Positions 17,621 to 26,306 of a DNA stretch of 32,600 nt are shown here, one piece after another (within the stretch, counting starts at the first letter, position 1; each line of letters opens with the position of its first letter). This DNA comes from Candidatus Tayloriibacteriota bacterium (GTDB taxonomy: Bacteria; Patescibacteriota; Minisyncoccia; Phycocordibacterales; CAIRYW01), in NCBI GenBank assembly GCA_029288615.1, contig JARIGV010000037.1:1-32600 (forward strand), read 5' to 3'. The notes beneath the pieces are model-generated. The model did not search any database. It was not told where the DNA came from and saw nothing but the letters and a program-made list of their open reading frames with translations. Position numbers and translations under genes: made by a program.

Positions 17621-17626
17621 AGTGTG

Positions 17627-18343
17627 TTATGAGATTTCGTGACGAGCTTTTCTCTTCACGTGTGTTTTTTTATCACTGACAATCTCCCCGTCTTTTATAA
17701 AAATAATTCGATCCGCATGCTCTGCGACATCTTGCTCGTGCGTAATAAGAACAACAGTACGACCATGCTCTTCATTGAGTTTCTGAAAAGTTCCAAGAAC
17801 TATCTCTCCAGTTTTCGAATCCAAGTTTCCCGTTGGTTCGTCAGCAAGAATCATTGTCGGATTGTTCACAAGAGCGCGAGCAATTGCCACACGCTGGATC
17901 TGTCCTCCAGAAAGCTGATTTGAAAGATGCATGAAGTGACTTTCATTAAGCCCTGCAGCTTTAAGCGCCGCCGCCGCTCGCTCTTCTCTTTCCTTTTCCG
18001 GTACACCAGCATAAATAAGTGGAAGCATTACATTGCGGAGTACTGTAGTGCGCGGCAAAAGATTGAAAGCTTGAAAGACAAAACCGATTTTATCTTTTCG
18101 AATATCTGCAAGTTCGTCGTCAGGAAGCTTCGACACATCTTTGCTGTCGAGCAAATATTTTCCTGATGAAGGCGTGTCGAGGGCACCAAGAATATGCATC
18201 ATGGTCGATTTTCCAGATCCAGACGGACCCATGATCGCAAGAAATTCTCCATCTTTTACATCAAAAGATACTCCTTTAAGTGCTTGAAACTCGTAATCCG
18301 TTCCTTTGTTATAGGTTTTTGTAACGTCTTTGACTTCAATCAT
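17627..18343 (-). CDS. MacB/LolD-like ABC transporter ATP-binding protein
   Basis: [10 protein letters not shown] Walker [27 protein letters not shown]. Confidence 0.95.
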   Translation of the reverse strand: MIEVKDVTKTYNKGTDYEFQALKGVSFDVKDGEFLAIMGPSGSGKSTMMHILGALDTPSSGKYLLDSKDVSKLPDDELADIRKDKIGFVFQAFNLLPRTTVLRNVMLPLIYAGVPEKEREERAAAALKAAGLNESHFMHLSNQLSGGQIQRVAIARALVNNPTMILADEPTGNLDSKTGEIVLGTFQKLNEEHGRTVVLITHEQDVAEHADRIIFIKDGEIVSDKKTHVKRKARHEIS

Positions 18344-18344
18344 A

Positions 18345-20036
18345 TTAACCACCTATACGAACATTCCTTGCTCCTCCTGCGGCACCACCTGCTGCTCGTC
18401 CACCGACGGCGTTTAAGATGCTAGGAGTTTGAGATGTTGTTGTCTTTGATGCAGATGTTGTCTTTATCACAACTTGATCTCCTTCATTTACCCCTGAGAT
18501 TATTTCAGTATTTGTATCATCTGAAAGTCCAACTTCAACAGGAACCTGCTTTGGAGTTTCACTTGTTGTAAATCCTTGTATATTCGTACTTTGAGGTGAA
18601 CTAAATTCTTCAACATATGAGCCAGCTGCATTTGTCTTTACTGCAGAACTTGGCACAACGACAACATCTGCATGGGTGTCAGTAATGATTGCAGCAGAGA
18701 CGGACATTCCTGGAAGAACTCTGCTGTCGTCTGTTGCAAATGCAATTTTTACATCGTATGTCACAACACCTTGAGATACTGTTCCGACGAGATTTATTTC
18801 TGCCACCTGGCCGGCAATTGTAAGTCCGTCGATGGCATCAAATGTAAGAGTCGCTTTGTCCCCTACTTTTATTTTTGAAACATCAACTTCATTGAGTGTA
18901 ATGTCGGCAACTTTATCTTGTGTGATAAATGTACCGATGCTTGTTCCATTTGATACAGGATCTCCTTTCTTCACCGATAGTGCCGCAAGAACACCATCAA
19001 ATGGAGCGCGGATAAATGTATCGTTATATGCTTCTCTCTTCTGTGCGACATTGAGCTCGCTCGACTGAATATCCAATGAATCGGTTCCTTGTATTACTTT
19101 TGAAAGCGATGCCTGCGACTGATTTATATTCTGATCAGATGAAATAATATCGTTTTGTGCACTTGATACAGCATTCGCATCAGATGTGACTTTACTTATA
19201 AGAGATGAAAGACTGCTTTCTGCAGAGGAAACAGCAGATGATGTATCAAGGGTAGAATTCTTTACATATTCAACAGCACTGTTTGTATCTTTAATGGCAT
19301 TGAGCATATTTTGAAGCATCGGATATGTTTCAGAAAGCATACTTGAAATCTCAGCACCGCTTGCAGTGCTTAGAGAATATTTTTCATAATCGAGAAGCAC
19401 GCTTTCATATTGTCTCTTGGCTGCATCGTACTCAGTACCAGCATTTTGAATCTGATTAAGAGCAAGCTGATCTCCAGCAACTTTCTGATTGTTATAAAGA
19501 TATCCGCCCCGTTGATACAAAATTGCATCCATTCCTGAAATGACAGAGGGCATATCAAGAAATGTTGAAACAACAGCACTTGCTCCAGAGCTAAATGCTT
19601 TAGTACTTGAAGTTTGCGCTGTCTGCACAGAATTTTGTGCAGAAATGAGAGAAGCCTGATCAGCTGGCTCCTCTAATTTTTTGAGTGAAAGTTCTGCCGA
19701 CTGAAGTGCGTAGAGAGCATCAGTAGAATCAACAGTTGCAATGAGATCTCCTTCTTTTAATGTATCCCCTACTTTTGCACTTACTGAGGTAATATTTCCT
19801 GAAGCTTTTGACTGAAGAGAAAATTGATTTGAAGCCGACACCTGCCCACTTCCTGTCACCGACGAAACGATTGTTCCCTTTGTTGCAGCAGAGACCACGT
19901 ATGTTGGAGTGACAGTTCCTGCAGTCACCTTTTTATAAAAACTTACTCCGGCAAAAATCACAACGATAGCGATCACAGCTGACCATATTTTGTGAGTAAT
20001 AATAAACGCTTTGATTTTTGTGAAGTAGATATGCAT
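18345..20036 (-). CDS. HlyD/MacA-like periplasmic adaptor (membrane fusion) protein
   Basis: GTIVSSVTGSGQVSASNQFSLQSKASGNITSVSAKVGDTLKEGDLIATVD and FIRAPFDGVLAALSVKKGDPV. Confidence 0.88.
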   Translation of the reverse strand: MHIYFTKIKAFIITHKIWSAVIAIVVIFAGVSFYKKVTAGTVTPTYVVSAATKGTIVSSVTGSGQVSASNQFSLQSKASGNITSVSAKVGDTLKEGDLIATVDSTDALYALQSAELSLKKLEEPADQASLISAQNSVQTAQTSSTKAFSSGASAVVSTFLDMPSVISGMDAILYQRGGYLYNNQKVAGDQLALNQIQNAGTEYDAAKRQYESVLLDYEKYSLSTASGAEISSMLSETYPMLQNMLNAIKDTNSAVEYVKNSTLDTSSAVSSAESSLSSLISKVTSDANAVSSAQNDIISSDQNINQSQASLSKVIQGTDSLDIQSSELNVAQKREAYNDTFIRAPFDGVLAALSVKKGDPVSNGTSIGTFITQDKVADITLNEVDVSKIKVGDKATLTFDAIDGLTIAGQVAEINLVGTVSQGVVTYDVKIAFATDDSRVLPGMSVSAAIITDTHADVVVVPSSAVKTNAAGSYVEEFSSPQSTNIQGFTTSETPKQVPVEVGLSDDTNTEIISGVNEGDQVVIKTTSASKTTTSQTPSILNAVGGRAAGGAAGGARNVRIGG

Positions 20037-20045
20037 ATATTTTTT

Positions 20046-20537
20046 TTAATTACTTTGTGGTGTCCCGGTCGCATACGAAGTAGAAACTCCTTGTGGAGGC
20101 GGAACAAGACGCACCAATTTTGCATCAATTTTTCCATCGTCATCTGGGTTTCCAAGAACAACAACATACTGGTCTGGCGCGATGTCTGTCGTTGACGCTT
20201 CATTTCTAAAGCTTCTGAAAACTGTATCGTCATCGATCATGACAATCTTTTCAATATTATCCGGACCTTCAACAACGAATGTTGGAAGAGACACGCTTAC
20301 AACTTTTCCAATAGCCCCGTGTCCGCCTGGCATATCAGTAAACAAAACATTTGAAGACGAGCGGCGCACTCCAATAAAATTTCTCTGAAAACTATCACCA
20401 AATTTATTTGCATATTCTGCTTTCCGGTAACCGACAAATTCTCCTGCCTGAAAAACAATAATCACAAGAACAAGAGAACCAAGTCCTATAACAATTCTTC
20501 GTACTGCTTTTGATTCGTGTATTTTGCTTAGATCCAT
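20046..20537 (-). CDS. Membrane-anchored hypothetical protein with DUF5666-like segment
   Basis: N-terminal TM; GKVVSVSLPTFVVEGPDNIEKIVMIDDDT. Confidence 0.55.
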   Translation of the reverse strand: MDLSKIHESKAVRRIVIGLGSLVLVIIVFQAGEFVGYRKAEYANKFGDSFQRNFIGVRRSSSNVLFTDMPGGHGAIGKVVSVSLPTFVVEGPDNIEKIVMIDDDTVFRSFRNEASTTDIAPDQYVVVLGNPDDDGKIDAKLVRLVPPPQGVSTSYATGTPQSN

Positions 20538-20558
20538 ATATTTAAATTATTTCTGAAT

Positions 20559-20987
20559 TTATGACACTACTGACATTCCTACAAAATGAACTTTGCTGTC
20601 GCGGATAACTCTCGTTCCCGACCAGATAAAAAGAGCGACGGCTCCCAAGAAAGCCGCGGCAGATAACATCGGGAGTGATTCAAGAAGTGTAAACGCAAAC
20701 TCTTTCCAATATGTAAGAAGTGTTCCCGTATCCGAGAAAGCGAGCGACACATATGAAAACACACCTGAGGAGACCATGCTTTTCCATGCATAGTATGCAG
20801 ACATGATGATAGACGCCATTGAGAGCGCGGCTGTACCCGCAAGAAGAATGAGTCTTCGCTTAAGTGCACTGACGCGGCGCATAAGCACTGCGGTGCAGAT
20901 CTCTCTTTTCTTCTCCTCGCTCATAGGGTGCGCTGCGAGGATTTCGAATATTCTTTTCATATCGCTATCTTTCATAATTGCTTTCAT
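20559..20987 (-). CDS. Membrane protein, possible anti-sigma-like partner
   Basis: Multiple TM segments; directly follows the ECF sigma gene. Confidence 0.55.
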   Translation of the reverse strand: MKAIMKDSDMKRIFEILAAHPMSEEKKREICTAVLMRRVSALKRRLILLAGTAALSMASIIMSAYYAWKSMVSSGVFSYVSLAFSDTGTLLTYWKEFAFTLLESLPMLSAAAFLGAVALFIWSGTRVIRDSKVHFVGMSVVS

Positions 20988-21037
20988 GGTGATGTTTGTA
21001 TATACGTGAAATTTACTAATAAGGTGCACAGAAAGGC

Positions 21038-21619
21038 CTAACCGGGGTCTTCTAACTTTTTTCTAAGAAGCGTGAGAGCTCGGCGGTGCTGACTTTTGAC
21101 TGTGTTAAGAGGCTTATCGAGTGCTTCAGAAATCTCTTCAAAAGACATATCTTCGTTATACCGAAGAAGCATGACAGCTCGATAATGATCCGGTAATTCT
21201 TTTACTACTTTTTCAATAAGTTCCCCTATTTCTTTTTTCTCAAATACTTCATGCGGGAGTGGCTCTTCATCTGATATTTTCTCCTCAAATCGCACATCAT
21301 CGTCCTCTCTTTCCAAAGATGAAAACTGAAGTGGTTTCTTTTTACGCAAAAAATCGATCGCAGTATTTCGAGCAATGCTCATTGCCCATGTTTTGAAATT
21401 ATGTTTATCGTCGTACTTTTTAAAATTCTTCCAAATCTTATAGAAAGATTCCTGCACAATATCAGCCGCTTCATCAGAACCACCGAGAAAGAAATAGATG
21501 AAGTTGTAGAGCGAAGTTGTATATCTTTCAACAAGCACATCAAAAGCCACTTCATTTCCCTGTCTGAATTCAGCAATAAGATCTTGATCTGTTTTATTTT
21601 TATTGTCTGTATCCGCCAT
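21038..21619 (-). CDS. RNA polymerase sigma factor, ECF/sigma-70 family
   Basis: Region 2 DIVQESFYKIWKNFKKYD..FKTWAMSIARNTAIDFLRKKK; region 4 LPDHYRAVMLLRYNEDMSFEEISEALDKPLNTVKSQHRRAL. Confidence 0.94.
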   Translation of the reverse strand: MADTDNKNKTDQDLIAEFRQGNEVAFDVLVERYTTSLYNFIYFFLGGSDEAADIVQESFYKIWKNFKKYDDKHNFKTWAMSIARNTAIDFLRKKKPLQFSSLEREDDDVRFEEKISDEEPLPHEVFEKKEIGELIEKVVKELPDHYRAVMLLRYNEDMSFEEISEALDKPLNTVKSQHRRALTLLRKKLEDPG

Positions 21620-21675
21620 GCAAACGTGATTATAACAGTTTGTTCATATTTTTCTTTTCTTGCTATACTTTTGAC

Positions 21676-21888
21676 ATGAATCCAGATGTCGAAAAAAGAC
21701 TCTCCGAACTTGAGAAAAAAGTTGATGCAATTTTTGTCTCTGTTGAAAAAACTCGAAAATATTTTCTATGGACTGGTATCATCACCGTTGCACTCATTGT
21801 ACTTCCAATGATCGGGCTTATTTTTGCCGTACCATCATTCCTCAACAACTACGTCGGCAATATTAACTCACTCACGAACATAAACTAA
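21676..21888 (+). CDS. Small coiled-coil/single-TM protein
   Basis: MNPDVEKRLSELEKKVDAIF then TM; TATACT 6 nt before ATG. Confidence 0.65.
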   Translation: MNPDVEKRLSELEKKVDAIFVSVEKTRKYFLWTGIITVALIVLPMIGLIFAVPSFLNNYVGNINSLTNIN

Positions 21889-21890
21889 CA

Positions 21891-23375
21891 ATGAGATTTT
21901 CACAAAAAAAAGACCTTAAGATTCTTTTCGTCGGCTCCGAAGCGGTACCTTTTGTAAAAGTAGGCGGACTCGGTGAAGTACTCTACTCTCTTCCAAAAGC
22001 ACTTCGTGAAATCGGTCACGATGCACGTGTTTTTATTCCTTCATATGCGACCATTGATAAAAACGCATTTCCTACAAAATATGTCATAGAAGGTCTAGCG
22101 GTGCCGAATAATGGCAAGGACGATCTCATTTGTAATGTAAGAGAACACACTGATGACAACGGCGTCATCAGCTATTTCCTTGAGAATCAGGAATACTATG
22201 AAAAAAGAGGAAGTGTGTATGGATACGATGACGATGCAGCACGTTGGGCTCTTCTTTCTCGTGGAGTTCTTGAATTTGTTCGCAAATATGGTGACTGGCG
22301 TCCAGACATTATTGTTGCAAACGACTGGCAGGGCGGACTCATTCCAAATTACGCAAAAACTGATTACAAAGATGATCCTACTATTTCAAAAATTCCGATC
22401 GTGTTTGTGATTCACAATATCCACTATCAGGGGCTATTCGATCACAGACATGTGAGTGACTTTGATTACGACGATGGTCAGTCTCAGATCCCTGCTATTA
22501 CGGACTCTGCGCTTCTCAAGAAGAATTTCATGCGCCGCGGTATTCGCTTTGCGGACATCGTCAACACCGTATCGCCAACATATGCACGTGAGATCACCAC
22601 TCCTGAATTTGGAGAACTTCTTGATCCCCTTCTCCAGGAAATGCGTTCAAAACTTTTTGGAATTTTAAATGGTATCAACTACGAGAATTATGATCCAAAA
22701 ACGAATCCTTATATTGAATTTAATTATGATGCAAAACATCTTGAAGAGCGTGCGAAGAACAAAATCGCACTTCAGCAGAAGTTTAATCTTCCCAAAAAAG
22801 ATGTCTTTGTAGCAGCTGTCGTCTCACGTCTTTCTTCTCAAAAAGGACTCGATCTTATCATCAAGTCGATCGATCATCTTCTTGCAAACTTTGATTTCCA
22901 ATTCATCGTCCTTGGTTCTGGATCATCCACATATCACGCACATTTTGAAAAACTTGCTGCCGAATATCCAGAAAAAATTGCAATCCACCTTTCATTCGAT
23001 AACGTACTGCCCCATCTCGTATTCGCAGGCGCAGACTGCATCTTTATTCCTTCAAAGTTTGAGCCATCAGGTCTTACTCAGATGGAATCGATGCGTTATG
23101 GCGCTATCCCTCTTGTACGAAAGACGGGCGGCCTTGCTGATAGCGTAGAAGATTACAATCCGACCGAGCAAACGGGTACAGGATTTGTTTTTGAAAAATA
23201 CGACGAGCATGCATTCTTTGGAGCATGCGTGAGAGCATTTGAGACATATAAATATCCAAAGTTCTGGCAAGGACTTCAGAAGCGAGCGATGGCGGCAAAT
23301 TTCTCATGGGAGAAATCTGCAAAAGAATACGTAAAACTTTTTGAACGAGCGCTCGCTGAAATCAGCAATAAATAA
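21891..23375 (+). CDS. glgA: Glycogen synthase (GT5)
   Basis: FVGSEAVPFVKVGGLGEVLYSLPKAL, DWQGGLIP, FIPSKFEPSGLTQMESMRYGAIPLVRKTGGLADSV. Confidence 0.93.
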   Translation: MRFSQKKDLKILFVGSEAVPFVKVGGLGEVLYSLPKALREIGHDARVFIPSYATIDKNAFPTKYVIEGLAVPNNGKDDLICNVREHTDDNGVISYFLENQEYYEKRGSVYGYDDDAARWALLSRGVLEFVRKYGDWRPDIIVANDWQGGLIPNYAKTDYKDDPTISKIPIVFVIHNIHYQGLFDHRHVSDFDYDDGQSQIPAITDSALLKKNFMRRGIRFADIVNTVSPTYAREITTPEFGELLDPLLQEMRSKLFGILNGINYENYDPKTNPYIEFNYDAKHLEERAKNKIALQQKFNLPKKDVFVAAVVSRLSSQKGLDLIIKSIDHLLANFDFQFIVLGSGSSTYHAHFEKLAAEYPEKIAIHLSFDNVLPHLVFAGADCIFIPSKFEPSGLTQMESMRYGAIPLVRKTGGLADSVEDYNPTEQTGTGFVFEKYDEHAFFGACVRAFETYKYPKFWQGLQKRAMAANFSWEKSAKEYVKLFERALAEISNK

Positions 23376-23376
23376 T

Positions 23377-25077
23377 ATGGAGGAGAAGGACACGCTCTCA
23401 TGGTTTCAAAGCTTTCCTCAAAGCGAAGAATATAAGAAATTTAAAGCATCTCCTGTTGCTTATTTTTCTGCTGAATACGCTCTAGCACCCTACATCCCAA
23501 CCTATGCTGGAGGTCTTGGGGTACTTGCGGGGGATACAGTTCGTGAAGCGGCAGAAAGAAACTTCCCTCTCATCGCTATTGGCCTCATGTATAGCAAGGC
23601 ACAGTATGATCTCACAGAAGATTCTGTCGCATATGTACCGAAAGAAAGCGATGGATTTTCTGTTGCTCGAAATGAAAATGGCGAGCGCATTCTTATTTCT
23701 GTTCCGATTTATCATGAAAAGATTTTTGCTGAGGCGTGGAAATATACAAACAAAAATGAAAGCACTGCACCGATCTATTTTCTAAATACTAATATTCCTG
23801 AAAATGATCCTAGTTCGCGAAAAATAACAGAAAGACTTTATGTCGACGATCGAGAAACACGACTGAAGCAAGAAATCCTTTTAGGTATCGGCGGACACAG
23901 ACTCATTCACGCTCTCGGTATTCACCCTTCTGTCTTTCATCTCAATGAAGGTCACAGCGCATTTCTCGCACTCGAACTTGTTCATCACGAAATGATCCAT
24001 CAGCGCGTCGATTTCTTTACTGCATGTGACTATGCACGAAAGCATATTATTTTTACAAACCACACACTTGTTGCTGCTGGTAATGAGCAATTCGGCGCAG
24101 ATGTTGTTTCTGCAATGATTGCAAAATACGCTGAGGAGATGCAGGTGGCAGTCAGTGACATTGTCTCTCTTGGTCTTCTTCCTGATTCAAATATTTTCTC
24201 GATGACTTCCCTTTCTTTCAGGCTCTCTCGAAAAGCATCCGCAGTAAGCAAGCTCCATGCAAAAAAAGCTCATGAGATCTGGAAAGATAATCCGATGGAA
24301 GAAGTGACAAATGGCATTTATATTCCACTCTGGGACAAAACAAAAAATACATCCCAAATTTCCGGAGTGCACAAAGATAACAAGAAGAATCTTCTTTCAT
24401 TCATTAAAGAAAAAACTGAGAAAGAATGGGCTGAAAATTCTTTTATCATCGGCTGGGCACGTCGCATCGTTCCCTACAAGAGACCGCTTGAACTTTTCTC
24501 TGACATTGAAGGACTTCAGAAACTTATCAAAAATTCTCCGGTGCCAATAAAAATAGTTTTCTCAGGACCAACACGAAACGGCGAACAAGGAAATGAAATG
24601 GTGCAGCGCCTTCGCGAAACAATCGAGGAACATTTTGGTGATTCTGCAGTCTTTCTTCCACACTACAACCTCGATATCGCATCAAAGATGGTTTCGGGTG
24701 CAGACATTTGGCTTAACACTCCCGTTGTTGGTACAGAAGCATGCGGTACAAGCGGCATGAAAGCAGCTCTCAATGGCACACTCGCCCTCTCTACTGCTGA
24801 TGGTTGGATCGCAGAGATTTCTCCTTCTGATGTTGGTTTTATAGTTGATGATCCAAACCTTTCTGAAAAAATAATCACAAAGATCGAGAAAGAAATTATC
24901 CCTCTTTATCTTTTCTCTGACTTTGAAGTCGGTACAGATTCTCCTTGGGTCTCAAAGATGAAGAAAGCTCGCGCGCTCATTCTTAAACAATTCGGTACAG
25001 ATCGAATGCTCCGCGAATATATTGAGAAGCTTTACATCCCCACTCTCGCAGAGAAGCATAAACATTTGTACGAATAA
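23377..25077 (+). CDS. Alpha-glucan phosphorylase family protein (start MEEKDT chosen)
   Basis: YFSAEYALAPYIPTYAGGLGVLAGDT, HLNEGHSAFLALEL, VVGTEACGTSGMKAALNGTL. Confidence 0.9.
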   Translation: MEEKDTLSWFQSFPQSEEYKKFKASPVAYFSAEYALAPYIPTYAGGLGVLAGDTVREAAERNFPLIAIGLMYSKAQYDLTEDSVAYVPKESDGFSVARNENGERILISVPIYHEKIFAEAWKYTNKNESTAPIYFLNTNIPENDPSSRKITERLYVDDRETRLKQEILLGIGGHRLIHALGIHPSVFHLNEGHSAFLALELVHHEMIHQRVDFFTACDYARKHIIFTNHTLVAAGNEQFGADVVSAMIAKYAEEMQVAVSDIVSLGLLPDSNIFSMTSLSFRLSRKASAVSKLHAKKAHEIWKDNPMEEVTNGIYIPLWDKTKNTSQISGVHKDNKKNLLSFIKEKTEKEWAENSFIIGWARRIVPYKRPLELFSDIEGLQKLIKNSPVPIKIVFSGPTRNGEQGNEMVQRLRETIEEHFGDSAVFLPHYNLDIASKMVSGADIWLNTPVVGTEACGTSGMKAALNGTLALSTADGWIAEISPSDVGFIVDDPNLSEKIITKIEKEIIPLYLFSDFEVGTDSPWVSKMKKARALILKQFGTDRMLREYIEKLYIPTLAEKHKHLYE

Positions 25078-25107
25078 ATTCGTGAAATATTTTCTTGTCT
25101 GTATAAT

Positions 25108-25475
25108 CAGATTCAGCGAAAGGAGGAAAAGCCGATGAAAACAACCGGCAACACCCGCTGAATCTGGCCTTCGGTCTCGGTAGTAAAGCTTTTGCACCTC
25201 TTACGGGTATAAACACTAAGAGTGACTCTTCGGAGTTATGCAATTGAGTAAATTCCTTTGGCATAGTCTTACGTGAGCCCCTTCAGACCAGTAGGATGTA
25301 GATTCGTAAAGACTCGAAACGAAAGTTTCACCAAAGAAGAGTCCCGAGCAGTACATTGCGCGTCGATAGACGTACGGAGAAATCCGTGTGGTGCGTGAAC
25401 CATCACGAAAAGGTTATCTCCTTTATGGAGTTCGTGTTCACAAGCGACGGCATACCAATGTCGTCGCTTCTTTTT
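25108..25475 (+). ncRNA. Candidate novel ~370-nt structured RNA
   Basis: TATAAT at 25102-25107, 11-bp perfect 5' stem, several hairpins with GNRA/UUCG-type loops, strong 3' terminator, no protein ORF. Confidence 0.65.
25442..25475 (+). terminator. Intrinsic terminator of the structured RNA
   Basis: AAGCGACGGCAT-ACCA-ATGTCGTCGCTT then CTTTTT. Confidence 0.88.
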
Positions 25476-26241
25476 ATAGCCAACTCTCAATAAGCTTCGC
25501 TGTTTCGTGATGGTCTTTGACCGTAGCAGTATCAATTCCTGCCTCTTTTACTGGATAATCATTACCTCCAAGAAAAATTGCATCTCCCGCATAAATCATA
25601 TCGGAAAGAGAAAGATCTTTTCGTTTTAAAAGATTTGTAAGACCCACCCCCTTGTTAAATCCTTTTGGCAAAATATCGATCGTTGAATTACCTCCGAGTA
25701 CAAAATCAGCTGATGTGATTTTTTTCTCTAGTTCCTCTTTTATGGCAAATCGTTTTTTCTTGTCTGGATCCCAATTTCTTTTTGCTTCAAGCGGTGCGTC
25801 GTGTCCAAGCCCAGATAGTGATACCTGCATGCCGCGGTCCGTCACAATTGGTCCCACTGGGTTTTTTGAGATGTCGTATTTTCCTGATGCAACAATCTCA
25901 TTCAAAGCTGCAATAATGTCTTCTTTATCAAGAAACACAAGATCTTCTTTGAAGCTAAGTTCCCATTTTTTCGTATTTTTATCATATGTAAAACTTTGTG
26001 TTCCATTTGTTGGAAGAAGAATAAGATTTTCTTTTACAGAATCAGTTTCTGGTTCTATGACCGATAAAAGATCCCCTAGCTGAAAGGTAAGTTTTTCAAA
26101 TGCTGCACCTGTAATAATTGCAACTGGAATTTTTCGAAGAAGTTTGGTCAAAATTTCTGCCATATCTTTTTTCATCGGCTGATTATTTTCGGTCAAAGTT
26201 CCATCGAGATCGAATCCTGCAATTTTCTTATTTATTTTCAT
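25474..26241 (-). CDS. HAD-IIB family phosphatase (phosphomannomutase-like)
   Basis: IAGFDLDGTLTENNQPM, VAIITGAAF, GFNKGVGLTNL, YAGDAIFLGGND. Confidence 0.8.
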   Translation of the reverse strand: MKINKKIAGFDLDGTLTENNQPMKKDMAEILTKLLRKIPVAIITGAAFEKLTFQLGDLLSVIEPETDSVKENLILLPTNGTQSFTYDKNTKKWELSFKEDLVFLDKEDIIAALNEIVASGKYDISKNPVGPIVTDRGMQVSLSGLGHDAPLEAKRNWDPDKKKRFAIKEELEKKITSADFVLGGNSTIDILPKGFNKGVGLTNLLKRKDLSLSDMIYAGDAIFLGGNDYPVKEAGIDTATVKDHHETAKLIESWL

Positions 26242-26268
26242 ACATTTTGTACATTAAAGTATAACAAA

Positions 26269-26290
26269 AAATCCCGCCAGAGCGGGATTT
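26269..26290 (-). terminator. Intrinsic terminator
   Basis: AAATCCCGC..GCGGGATTT. Confidence 0.75.
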
Positions 26291-26306
26291 TCTTCTGATT
26301 TTTCCT

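Noticed and set aside
25108-25475. RNase P RNA or tmRNA identity for the structured RNA
   Set aside because: GGAGGAAAAGCC and GGUUAUC loosely resemble P4, but P1 end pairing and other conserved RNase P elements are missing; no tRNA-like domain for tmRNA. A covariance model run is still needed.
25269-25535. Minus-strand ORFs over the structured RNA (25269-25535, 24983-25264)
   Set aside because: The terminator polarity and folding support a plus-strand RNA; ORFs cross the terminator or the glgP end and have no family features.
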